A DNA stretch of 64,000 nucleotides, taken from NCBI RefSeq assembly GCF_020171845.1, contig NZ_JAIVAM010000002.1, positions 248,001 through 312,000 on the forward strand, written 5' to 3'. Position 1 is the first letter of the stretch; every line of letters begins with the position of its first letter. This document shows positions 34,619-42,771 of the stretch, piece after piece. The notes under the pieces are model-generated. The model did not search any database. It was not told the DNA's origin and saw only the letters and a program-made list of their open reading frames with translations. Both the position numbers and the translations under genes were made by a program. The DNA comes from Cytobacillus kochii (GTDB lineage Bacteria; Bacillota; Bacilli; Bacillales; Cytobacillaceae).

Positions 34619-35477
34619 GAAAGAGACTGAGTCGGAAACGAGTCAAAAAAGCGAGCCCAGGCAAAGTTTGATTGGATTCAAGCAGAAACGAGTCAAAAAA
34701 GGGAGCCCGGGCAAAAATTTGATTGGATTCAAGCAGAAACGAGTCAAAAAAGCGAGCCCGGGCAAAAATTTGATTGGATTCAAGCGGAAACGAGTCAAAA
34801 AAGCGAGCCCGAGTAAAAATTTGAACGGATACAAACGGGAACGAGTCAAAAAAGCGGGCCCGGGCAAAAATTTGGTTGGATTCAAACGGAAACGAGTCAA
34901 AAAAGCGAGCCCGCGGCAAAATTTGATTGGATTCAAACGGAAACGAGTCAAAAAAGCGAGTCCGCGGCAAAATTTGATTGGATTCAAGCAGAAACGAGTC
35001 AAAAAAGCGGGCCCGGGCAAAAGTTTGATTGGATTTAAGCAGAAACGAGTCAAAAAAGGGAGCCCGGGCAAAAGTTTGATTGGATTCAAGCAGAAACGAG
35101 TCAAAAAAGCGAGCCCGGGCAAAAATTTGATTGGATACAAACGGAAACGAGTCAAAAAAGGGAGCCCGGGCAAAAATTTGGTTGGATTCAAACGGAAACG
35201 AGTCAAAAAAAGCGAGCCCGGGTAAAAATTTGGTTGGATTCAAGCGGAAATGAGTCAAAAAAGCGGGCCCAGACAAAAGTTTGATTGGATACAAACGGAA
35301 ACGAGTCAAAAAAAGCGGCCCGGGTAAAAATTTGGTTGGATTCAAGCGGAAATGAGTCAAAAAAGCGGGCCCGGGCAAGAATTTGATTGGATTCAAGCGG
35401 AAACGAGTCTAAAAAAGGGAGCCCGGGCAAAAATTTGATTAAATATTCAAGGGTAATTGCCTCACTCAGTCCCTTTC
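34619..35477. repeat. Tandem array B: sixteen 51-bp repeats with terminal inverted repeats
   Basis: Copies start at 34640 and then nearly every 51 bases to 35405 (first unit 50, one unit 52, last truncated near 35440). Consensus starts GAGTCAAAAAAGCGAGCCCG, has the palindrome GCCCGGGC in most copies (CCGCGGC in two), then AAAAATTTGATTGGATTCAA and GCGGAAAC. Frames are open on both strands as a result of the 17-codon period; none has a start signal I trust. The array is bordered by GAAAGAGACTGAGT (34619-34632) and ACTCAGTCCCTTTC (35464-35477), inverted, 13 of 14 matching; the right arm covers the end of dctB. Confidence 0.93.
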
Positions 35478-36542
35478 ATCAGTTGTTTCGTTTTCGTATT
35501 TATCTCTGAGCTTTAAAGCTTTGTCAATCAGCGTACTGCCAATTTCATTTTTAAATTGAGTGTAGACTGGATCTAGGACTTTTTTCCAACTGTTTTTTTC
35601 TTCATTGGTAAGTTCGTGAATGTGGATTGAACTCACTTTTCTTATTTCTTTGAGTTGATTTTCATTCATCTGGACAGCTTGTTTTCGATTCCATTGCGTG
35701 ACTTCAGACATAGCCTCAGTTAAGATTCTTTTTGTTTCACTTGATTGCTTATTCCAAACATTCTCATTCATTAAGACGGCATAACCGAGATAGCCATGAT
35801 TGCTTATTGTCATATACTTTTGTAAGTTATAAAACTTTTTCGAATAAATATTAGAGATAGTGTTCTCTTCGCCGTCTACTTTCCCACTATCTAACAAGTC
35901 GTATGTAGAATTAAAAGATTCTTTTACTGAATTTGCATTCAATTCAAGAAATTGTGATGAGAGGACATCACTTTGCATGATTCGGAATGTTTGTCCAGCT
36001 ATATCTTGCGGATAAATAATTGGACCATCATTGGATGTGAATTGCTTAAATCCATTACTCCAATGAGCTAAACCGATGAGTCCATCCCCCTTTACACTAG
36101 ATAATAGTGTTTGCCCGATAAACCCGTCTAACCCTTCGTTAATGGCTTCATAGGAAGGGAAAATAAACGGCAAATCGAGTACCCCCCATGCAGGGTTTAA
36201 CATGCCAAGTTTTGATGTGGAGGGAGCAATAATATCAACATTGCCTTCTTGAACCGCTCGTATTTCTTCTATATCAGAGTAGAGAGAGCCGTTAGAGAAG
36301 ACAACAATTTTAATATTTCCGTCTGATTTTTCAGCAACAATTTCAGCAAATTTATCAGCGGCCATTCCCTTTGGCGTATTATTGGAGACAACATGACTAA
36401 ACGTTAAAACGATTTGATCATTGAGCCCTTCTTGCTCATCATCATAAGGAAGGTCTTCTGTGAGAATATATTGTTTAAAACTAAAAAAAAGTGCAAGCGT
36501 TATAATAATGGTTAATAGTATGATGCTATATTTACTTTTCAT
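35466..36542 (-). CDS. dctB: TRAP-type C4-dicarboxylate-binding protein DctB
   Basis: 358 residues from the ATG at 36542 behind GAGGTG; a GTG at 36551 also in frame overlaps that site. A signal anchor (about 4-22) leads to a DctP-type binding domain with LTFSHVVSNNTPKGMAADKFAEI, the conserved Arg in GQTFRIMQSD, and VDGEENTISN. In B. subtilis DctB is a co-sensor that works with the kinase DctS rather than a transporter subunit; no TRAP membrane genes are adjacent here. Divergent from dctS. Its last codons and stop lie in the right inverted repeat of array B. Confidence 0.87.
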   Translation of the reverse strand: MKSKYSIILLTIIITLALFFSFKQYILTEDLPYDDEQEGLNDQIVLTFSHVVSNNTPKGMAADKFAEIVAEKSDGNIKIVVFSNGSLYSDIEEIRAVQEGNVDIIAPSTSKLGMLNPAWGVLDLPFIFPSYEAINEGLDGFIGQTLLSSVKGDGLIGLAHWSNGFKQFTSNDGPIIYPQDIAGQTFRIMQSDVLSSQFLELNANSVKESFNSTYDLLDSGKVDGEENTISNIYSKKFYNLQKYMTISNHGYLGYAVLMNENVWNKQSSETKRILTEAMSEVTQWNRKQAVQMNENQLKEIRKVSSIHIHELTNEEKNSWKKVLDPVYTQFKNEIGSTLIDKALKLRDKYENETTDERD

Positions 36543-36621
36543 CACCTTCACCTCATACTAAATAGTATCATTATTTTCAGATTAAAGGTCAAGTGTAGGT
36601 GGCAATGAAAGGAAGATTTGT

Positions 36622-38202
36622 TTGAAGGAAATACCTATTCGTTGGAAAATAACGTTGCTATCATATGGGGTTGTTATCTTTTTACTACTTATTTGCGGGC
36701 TTGTTGTTATCGCAAATATGCAACAACAAGAAGAATTGGACTTAAGAGGCGAATCAATGAGTACGGCTAGGACTGTAGCAGAGCTTGCAGATATAAAAGA
36801 TGGACTTGAGGAAGATGAAGGCTGGAAGATTATTAACCCCATTGTTGAAGAAATAAGGGTCATTAATAATACGGATTATATTGTAGTAATGAATATGGAT
36901 AGAGTCCGTTTCTCACACCCAGTTAGAAGTATGATAGGTCATGTATCAACTGGTAGTGATGAGGATCCTGCATTTGCCGAACATATTTATTTTTCTAAGG
37001 CCAGGGGAGAAGATGGTACATATTTAAGAGCGTTTATTCCAGTATTAAAAGATGAACAACTAAACCAAATAGGTGTCGTAATGGTTGGTAATAAAATTCC
37101 AACTTTCAAGGAAATCGTCTCTGGCTTTTCTAAAGAAATCCTATTTATTGTTTTCCTCACTTTAATTGTAGGGTTTATTGCCTCATATATATTAGCCAAT
37201 CATATTAAGAAGCAAATGTTTGATTTAGAACCGTTTGAAATTAAACGAATGTTTGAAGAGAGAACAGCAACCTTTCATTCCATCAATGAAGGGGTAATTG
37301 CGATCGATTATCATGAGAAAATTACGATCTTTAATGAAAAAGCAAAAAAAATATTTAATGTGAATGGAGAAGTAACGGGATTATCGATTCGTTCCGTTTT
37401 AGAAGATACACGTTTACCAGAAATTGTTGAGAGAAATGAACCGGTTTATAATGAACAAATTATGGTGAGTGGAAAAAGCATCTTGAGTACGAGAATTCCT
37501 ATTAATAAAGATGGCCAATTAATTGGTGCCGTTGCTATTTTCCAAGATAGAACGGAGGTAGCAAAATTAGCAGAGGAACTTACTGGTGTAAGGAGTTTTG
37601 TTGAGGCACTGCGTGTGCAAAATCATGAGCATATGAATAAATTGCATACAATTGCTGGGCTTATCCAATTAGGAAAGCCAGAAAAGGCATTTCAACTTGC
37701 ATTTGCTGCTTCAGAAGAACAAGAAAGTATTTCTTTATTTCTTCATGAAATACTTAAGGACGATGCGGTAGCTGGACTCCTAATTAGCAAAATCAGAAGA
37801 GGGAAGGAATTGGATATTATCGTGACAGTTGATACTAATAGTAATTTGGATCACTTCCCCCCTCATTTAGATCATCATGATTTTGTTCTATTATTAGGTA
37901 ATTTGGTTGAGAATGCTTTCGGCTCCTTCGAACAACTCGATCAGGAAGAGAAAATGATAGATATAAGTATCGAACAAGATGACTACATTTGTTCCATCCT
38001 TGTAGAAGACAATGGGATAGGTATAGAAGAATCTAATTTAGAAAAAGTTTTTACAAAAGGATTCACGGAAGGAAAAGAAAATGGGACTGGTTACGGATTA
38101 TATTTGGTCAAACAAATTGTGGATAAAGGTGAAGGGCAAATAACTGTCACTTCTAAGGTAAATGAAGGTACTTCTTTTCTAATTACCTTTGGGGAGGTTT
38201 AA
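36622..38202 (+). CDS. dctS: C4-dicarboxylate sensor histidine kinase DctS
   Basis: 526 residues from a TTG start behind AAAGGAAG. Membrane helices at about 8-31 and 170-193 frame an extracellular Cache-type domain with the FSHP.R motif of CitA/DcuS sensors (RVRFSHPVRSMIG). A cytoplasmic PAS (about 210-320) follows, then a SpoOB-type dimerisation segment with the phospho-His in LRVQNHEHMNKLH and HATPase_c (NLVENAFGSF, DNGIGI, GTGYGLYLVK). It senses succinate, fumarate or malate together with DctB and phosphorylates DctR. dctR starts 3 bases after the stop. Confidence 0.92.
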   Translation: MKEIPIRWKITLLSYGVVIFLLLICGLVVIANMQQQEELDLRGESMSTARTVAELADIKDGLEEDEGWKIINPIVEEIRVINNTDYIVVMNMDRVRFSHPVRSMIGHVSTGSDEDPAFAEHIYFSKARGEDGTYLRAFIPVLKDEQLNQIGVVMVGNKIPTFKEIVSGFSKEILFIVFLTLIVGFIASYILANHIKKQMFDLEPFEIKRMFEERTATFHSINEGVIAIDYHEKITIFNEKAKKIFNVNGEVTGLSIRSVLEDTRLPEIVERNEPVYNEQIMVSGKSILSTRIPINKDGQLIGAVAIFQDRTEVAKLAEELTGVRSFVEALRVQNHEHMNKLHTIAGLIQLGKPEKAFQLAFAASEEQESISLFLHEILKDDAVAGLLISKIRRGKELDIIVTVDTNSNLDHFPPHLDHHDFVLLLGNLVENAFGSFEQLDQEEKMIDISIEQDDYICSILVEDNGIGIEESNLEKVFTKGFTEGKENGTGYGLYLVKQIVDKGEGQITVTSKVNEGTSFLITFGEV

Positions 38203-38205
38203 CTT

Positions 38206-38886
38206 ATGAATGATATTCAAGTACTATTAATTGAAGATGATCCAATGGTACAAGAAGTTAATAAAGGTTTTATATCTAAGGTAAAGGGGTTTCATGTAAA
38301 AGCCATTGCCAATAACGGAGAAGAGGGCATTAGACTTGCTAAAGATTTCTCACCAGATTTAATATTGCTTGATGTGTTTATGCCGAAAAAAGATGGATTA
38401 AAAGTTATATACGAATTGAGGAAACAAAAGCTTAATGCAGAAGTAATTGTAATCTCGGCAGCCAAAGATAAGGATACCATTAAAATGATGCTACAAAATG
38501 GAGCAATCGATTATATAATGAAGCCGTTTAAATTTGATAGGATGAAGCAGGCACTTGAGAAGTTTCGTCAGTATCGCGAAAGCTTAAGAAATGAAGGAAC
38601 AATGTCACAAGAGCAACTGGATCAATTGCTTTATGCAGAACAAGTAACGAAAGTAGAGGCAGATTTACCTAAAGGGCTAAATGAATTTACATTGAAAGAA
38701 GTCATTAATTATCTAACCATTCAACAACAACCGCAAGCAGCTGGAGAAGTGGCTAGCGGTATTGGGATTGCAAGGGTGACAGCTCGGAGATATCTTGATT
38801 ATTTAGAGAAAAAAGGTGTAATTGTACTGGATATACAATATGGTGGGGTAGGGAGGCCTGTGAATCGGTATATGATTAAAGCGTAG
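38206..38886 (+). CDS. dctR: C4-dicarboxylate response regulator DctR
   Basis: 226 residues, CitB/DcuR family. The receiver has IEDD, Asp56 in DLILLDVFMPKKDG and Lys in YIMKPFKF; the C-terminal helix-turn-helix (about 175-226) includes GEVASGIGIARVTARRYLDYL. GGGGAGG precedes the ATG. It should activate dctP, here 2.5 kb downstream rather than next to it. An inverted repeat at 41278-41292 in front of dctP is a candidate site. A 20-bp-arm terminator closes the pair. Confidence 0.92.
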   Translation: MNDIQVLLIEDDPMVQEVNKGFISKVKGFHVKAIANNGEEGIRLAKDFSPDLILLDVFMPKKDGLKVIYELRKQKLNAEVIVISAAKDKDTIKMMLQNGAIDYIMKPFKFDRMKQALEKFRQYRESLRNEGTMSQEQLDQLLYAEQVTKVEADLPKGLNEFTLKEVINYLTIQQQPQAAGEVASGIGIARVTARRYLDYLEKKGVIVLDIQYGGVGRPVNRYMIKA

Positions 38887-38919
38887 TGATGAAATATAGA
38901 ATAATAATCACATAATCGT

Positions 38920-38970
38920 GAACTAAAAAGAACTGTTGAGTAAAAGCTATTCAACAGTTCTTTTTAGTTC
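38920..38970 (+). terminator. Long terminator after dctSR
   Basis: Perfect twenty-base arms (38920-38939 and 38951-38970) with an 11-base loop; T5 lies inside the right arm, A5 in the left, so it can end transcription in both directions. Confidence 0.88.
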
Positions 38971-39006
38971 ATTTGCCCCTATAGTAAAACTACTACTTTC
39001 CATGCA

Positions 39007-39070
39007 TTGACGATGAAAGGGAGAAAATTTACGATAGAATATATACTTTAATTAAAGTATATATTCTATC
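39007..39070 (+). promoter_or_regulatory. P450 promoter with perfect 38-bp palindromic operator
   Basis: TTGACG (39007-39012), a 17-base spacer and TACGAT (39030-39035) form the promoter. From 39033 to 39070 runs a loop-less palindrome with half-site GATAGAATATATACTTTAA, overlapping the -10 and the start of transcription. A dimeric repressor bound here would block the promoter. The adjacent PadR protein is the natural candidate, unproven. Confidence 0.85.
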
Positions 39071-39100
39071 TCCAAATGATCAAAGAGGAGGAAATGTTAG

Positions 39101-40327
39101 ATGAAAGAGATTATCTCATTACAAGACATTAAACATTTTGATTCAAGATCGGAACAATTCCAACCGTTAGAATGGTACAAATCGATGCTTGAAAGTGGGT
39201 CTATTAGTTATAATGAGAATTCTGATACTTGGAATGCATTTAAGTATGATGCCGTAAAGACCGTTTTAAGCGACTATGAACATTTCTCCAGTGAAGGAGA
39301 CCGAACAACGATTTCTGTAAAGTTTAGTGAAGATGATAAGCAAATGAATAGTAAAGTAAACTTCTTGAAAATGGATCCTCCACATAACAGAAAAGGAAGA
39401 TCCCTATTAGCATCAGCATTTACACCAAGAAGTTTAGAAAATTGGAAACCGCGAATTAATCAAATTGCTGAAAATTTAATTACACAAATAGAAAAGGGCA
39501 AGACGGAAGATATCGTAGCGGCATTAGCCAACCCTATGCCTGCAATGGTGATGTCAGACTTATTAGGGATTCCGAAGCCCGATGTAATTAAATTTAAGAA
39601 ATGGGTCGATATATTATTTCTTCCATATGATAAGAGCAAAAAGGATGTAATCGATAACCAAAAAAATCAGGCAATTAAAGAGTTCTTTACTTATTTGCAA
39701 CCAGTCATCATTGAAAAGCGACAGCAGTTACAAGATGATATCATTTCTGATCTCATTAGGGCAGAGGTAGATGGGGAAAGACTAACGGACTTTGAAATTA
39801 TTGAAATGACAATGGCTATATTAGGTGCAGGCGTAGAAACAACGAGTCATATGATTTCAACAAGCTTTTATGCCCTTTTATATGATGACAACGAGTTATT
39901 TTCAGAATTAAAAGCTCACCCAGAATATATTGATCGAACGGTCGAAGAGATGTTACGATATCGTTTTCATATGAGTCGAAGAGATCGTACGGTGAAGAAG
40001 GATAACAATATTTTAGGGGTAGATTTGAAAAAGGGAGATGTTGTTGTTGCCTGGATGAGTGCGGCTAATATGGATGAGGAAATGTTTGAAGAGCCATTTC
40101 AATTAAATATTCATAGAAAAAATAATAAGAAACATCTTACATTTGGAAATGGACCTCATTTTTGTTTAGGTGCACCATTAGCAAGACTTGAGTTGAAGCT
40201 CATTTTAGAAAACTTAGTTAAGCGTTTTTCCAAAATCGAACCTATCGAATCATTTGAACTAGAGCCCAACTTAACTGATTCTGCGACGGGTCAAACGTTA
40301 ACCTCATTGCCTCTTAAACTTTCTTGA
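39101..40327 (+). CDS. Cytochrome P450 (CYP107/CYP109-like)
   Basis: 408 residues, soluble class I bacterial P450. The heme-binding loop FGNGPHFCLGAPLARLE gives Cys355; the I-helix carries AGVETTSH and the K-helix ExxR is EEMLRYR. Length and start resemble Bacillus CYP107/109 enzymes such as YjiB. It hydroxylates a hydrophobic substrate using external ferredoxin or flavodoxin; no reductase is nearby. AGAGGAGGAAATG lies ahead of the ATG. It is controlled from the palindromic operator upstream, probably by the PadR protein that follows. Confidence 0.92.
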   Translation: MKEIISLQDIKHFDSRSEQFQPLEWYKSMLESGSISYNENSDTWNAFKYDAVKTVLSDYEHFSSEGDRTTISVKFSEDDKQMNSKVNFLKMDPPHNRKGRSLLASAFTPRSLENWKPRINQIAENLITQIEKGKTEDIVAALANPMPAMVMSDLLGIPKPDVIKFKKWVDILFLPYDKSKKDVIDNQKNQAIKEFFTYLQPVIIEKRQQLQDDIISDLIRAEVDGERLTDFEIIEMTMAILGAGVETTSHMISTSFYALLYDDNELFSELKAHPEYIDRTVEEMLRYRFHMSRRDRTVKKDNNILGVDLKKGDVVVAWMSAANMDEEMFEEPFQLNIHRKNNKKHLTFGNGPHFCLGAPLARLELKLILENLVKRFSKIEPIESFELEPNLTDSATGQTLTSLPLKLS

Positions 40328-40388
40328 AATAAATAGAGTGAAAATTCAAGGTAAAATTAAAAGAATGAACAATGAATAGTTTCTCGGA

Positions 40389-40430
40389 AAATACGAACAA
40401 ATTCTAATGAATAGGTTCGTATTTTTATTT
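40389..40430 (+). terminator. Terminator of P450 gene
   Basis: Ten-base arms AAATACGAAC and GTTCGTATTT with a 16-base loop, then TTATTTAT. Confidence 0.82.
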
Positions 40431-40564
40431 ATAAGTATACCGATTTTACCGATTAATTGACGAACACGCTCTTATTATTTGAAACCATAATGAAAGAATC
40501 AGATGCGTTTATCTCCCAGTATAAGTTAAGATAGCTATATACGTTTTTGGAGGTGAACGGGTGA

Positions 40565-41080
40565 ATGATTAGAATATATATTTTAGGTATGTTAGCACAT
40601 TCAGTAGACTATCCTTATAATATCCGCAAAAAACTAATGAATGCACAGCCTTTCATAAAGATTAGTGAGGGAAAGTTTTATTATGATTTTGAAGCATTAC
40701 ATAAGAAGAACTGGATAGAGCCTGTACAAAAGCTACAAGAAGGAAGTCGCCCAGAAAAAACACTTTATCGGATAACTAATGAGGGACGTGGCCATCTGGT
40801 AGAAGAACTCTATCTTTGTTTTCAAAAATATACGGAAGTGGCAGATTTGTATATTGCCATTCATTTCTTAAATTATATTAATAAAGAAGAAGCCGCTTCT
40901 ATTTTGAAACAAACCATTCAAAAAGAAAAAGAAAAGTGGGATACATTAAAAACGAAAAAAGAAGAAAAGGAAAAATATGACACAGTCTCTGACTCAAGTC
41001 AATTAATAGCTTCTCATGCATTTGATAAAGCTGAATTTAATATTAAATGGTTAGAGAGAGTACTAGAATTCATAAAATAA
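40565..41080 (+). CDS. PadR-family transcriptional regulator
   Basis: 171 residues. The N-terminal winged helix (about 1-80) has ILGMLAHSVDYPYNIRKKL, SEGKFYYDFEALHKKNWI and LYRITNEGRGHL, the PadR pattern; the C-terminal helical part has an unusually charged stretch, KEKEKWDTLKTKKEEKEKYD, likely coiled coil for dimerisation (Vir/AphA type). GGAGGTG precedes the ATG. It stands between the P450 gene and dctP with its own terminator and probably governs the P450 promoter; the inducer may be the P450 substrate. Confidence 0.85.
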   Translation: MIRIYILGMLAHSVDYPYNIRKKLMNAQPFIKISEGKFYYDFEALHKKNWIEPVQKLQEGSRPEKTLYRITNEGRGHLVEELYLCFQKYTEVADLYIAIHFLNYINKEEAASILKQTIQKEKEKWDTLKTKKEEKEKYDTVSDSSQLIASHAFDKAEFNIKWLERVLEFIK

Positions 41081-41085
41081 ATAAC

Positions 41086-41129
41086 TAGACGAAAGAGAGC
41101 TTAAATAAATTGTGGCTCTCTTTCGTCTA
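41086..41129 (+). terminator. Terminator of padR gene
   Basis: Perfect fifteen-base arms TAGACGAAAGAGAGC and GCTCTCTTTCGTCTA with a 14-base loop. The T-run after it is weak. Confidence 0.75.
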
Positions 41130-41277
41130 ATTTATGCCTAATTTGACCTTAAATTTCACTTAGATGCTTATGGTAAGAGTAATCGGGGACTCTCCTCCTT
41201 ACTGGTTAAAATTATGTAACTTGGCAGTAGTCCATACATGTCAATCGTTTTTACTGTCTCAACTAATAAGACCAAAA

Positions 41278-41292
41278 TGAACAAAATGTTCA
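41278..41292. promoter_or_regulatory. Palindrome upstream of dctP (candidate DctR site)
   Basis: TGAACA-aaa-TGTTCA is a perfect inverted repeat about 95 bases ahead of the dctP start, a usual distance for an activator of the CitB/DcuR family. Assignment to DctR is inference. Confidence 0.45.
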
Positions 41293-41320
41293 CTATGACC
41301 ATAAACTTCTTTTCATTTTC

Positions 41321-41334
41321 TGAAAACGCTATCA
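41321..41334 (+). promoter_or_regulatory. CcpA cre site in front of dctP
   Basis: TGAAAACGCTATCA fits the cre consensus TGWAANCGNTNWCA at every position, 51 bases ahead of the start codon. It implies repression of dicarboxylate uptake when preferred sugars are present. Confidence 0.82.
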
Positions 41335-41385
41335 TTCTAATTACAAAGAATAGTCAGATAGATAGTGTGACAGGAGATGATTAAT

Positions 41386-42672
41386 GTGGGATTTTTAAGA
41401 ATTTTTAAGAACTTAACCGTTCAAGTGTTAACAGCGATCGCACTTGGTGTGTTAGTAGGTTTAATTTGGCCAGATATAGGTAAAGAATTACAGCCGTTAG
41501 GAACTACTTTCATTAATGCAGTGAAGATGGTTATTGCCCCAATTATTTTCTTAACAATTGTTTTAGGAATCGCAAAAATGGGAGATATGAAAAAAGTTGG
41601 TAAGGTTGGTGGGAAAGCTTTTATCTATTTTGAAGTTGTTACCACGCTTGCTCTCGTTATTGGATTATTAGTCGTTAATATTGTAAAACCAGGTGACGGC
41701 TTAAATTTTAATGAGCTTGAACAAGGTGACGTATCTCAATATACAACCAATGCTGAAGAAGGCATTGATTGGATCGAATTCGTTACACATATCGTACCAT
41801 CAAATATGGTGAATGCTTTTGCGGAGGGAGATATCCTTCAAGTTTTATTCTTTTCCATTCTATTTGGTGTTGCTCTTGCTTCTTTAGGTAAACGGGGAGA
41901 AGTTATTACTGATTTTCTTGACCGGTTATCCCATGTGTTCTTTAAGATTATCGGTTATGTCATGAAAGCTGCGCCAATCGGTGCATTTGGTGCAATGGCA
42001 TATACGATTGGACATTTCGGCTTAGGTTCTTTAGCACCGCTCGCTAAGTTAATGATGAGTGTGTATATTACCATGTTTTTATTCATCTTTATTGTTCTAA
42101 ACTTAATCTGTAAATATTATGGTTTTAGTCTGTTTAAATATTTACGGTTTATAAAAGATGAGTTACTTATCGTATTAGGAACGAGTTCTTCTGAATCTGT
42201 TCTACCAAGAATGATGGACAAAATGGAAAGATTCGGTGCTTCCAAATCTGTCGTTGGTCTAGTCATTCCAACAGGATATTCCTTTAACCTTGATGGAACT
42301 TCAATCTATCTTTCTATGGCCACCGTATTCTTAGCTCAAGTATTTGGTGTCGATTTATCTATTGGTCAACAAATTACGATAATCTTAATTCTCATGCTTA
42401 CTTCAAAGGGAGCTGCTGGGGTAACGGGAAGTGGATTTATCGTGTTGGCTTCGACATTAGCAGCTATTCAAGTTATTCCGTTAGAAGGTTTAGCACTCTT
42501 ACTCGGTGTTGACCGCTTTATGAGTGAAGGTCGTGCCATTACGAATATGATTGGTAACGGAATCGCGACAATCGCCGTGGCGAAAAGTGAGAATGAATTT
42601 GATGAAGAAAAATATCAACATGCAATTTCGAATATGAAAGAAATTTCTCAAGAAGTGAATAAAGCAAGTTAA
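41386..42672 (+). CDS. dctP: C4-dicarboxylate/cation symporter DctP (DAACS family)
   Basis: 428 residues from the GTG at 41386, which fits AGGAG better than the ATG at 41377 inside that site and agrees with the start of B. subtilis DctP (FKNLTVQVLTA). About eight membrane helices plus two hairpins. Transport-site motifs are SSSESVLPRMM (serine-rich hairpin), PTGYSFNLDGT, LTSKGAAGVTGSGFIVLA and DRFMSEGRAITNMIGNGIAT. It imports succinate, fumarate and malate with protons or sodium. Likely activated by DctSR and repressed by CcpA through sites seen upstream. Confidence 0.93.
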   Translation: MGFLRIFKNLTVQVLTAIALGVLVGLIWPDIGKELQPLGTTFINAVKMVIAPIIFLTIVLGIAKMGDMKKVGKVGGKAFIYFEVVTTLALVIGLLVVNIVKPGDGLNFNELEQGDVSQYTTNAEEGIDWIEFVTHIVPSNMVNAFAEGDILQVLFFSILFGVALASLGKRGEVITDFLDRLSHVFFKIIGYVMKAAPIGAFGAMAYTIGHFGLGSLAPLAKLMMSVYITMFLFIFIVLNLICKYYGFSLFKYLRFIKDELLIVLGTSSSESVLPRMMDKMERFGASKSVVGLVIPTGYSFNLDGTSIYLSMATVFLAQVFGVDLSIGQQITIILILMLTSKGAAGVTGSGFIVLASTLAAIQVIPLEGLALLLGVDRFMSEGRAITNMIGNGIATIAVAKSENEFDEEKYQHAISNMKEISQEVNKAS

Positions 42673-42677
42673 ACGGT

Positions 42678-42712
42678 AAAGCCCTCTCAAGATAAACCTG
42701 AGAGGGCTTTGT
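42678..42712 (+). terminator. Terminator of dctP
   Basis: Perfect twelve-base arms AAAGCCCTCTCA and TGAGAGGGCTTT with a 9-base loop. Confidence 0.85.
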
Positions 42713-42771
42713 CTGTAAGATGCTATTTGTGGTACGATAAATAAATCATTGATTGGTAAGGTGGAGCGTAT

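Noticed and set aside
34569-35225. Lys/Arg-rich repetitive protein frame on the plus strand of array B
   Set aside because: It begins in the CoA-transferase terminator region and is broken by unit-length changes; three other frames are equally open.
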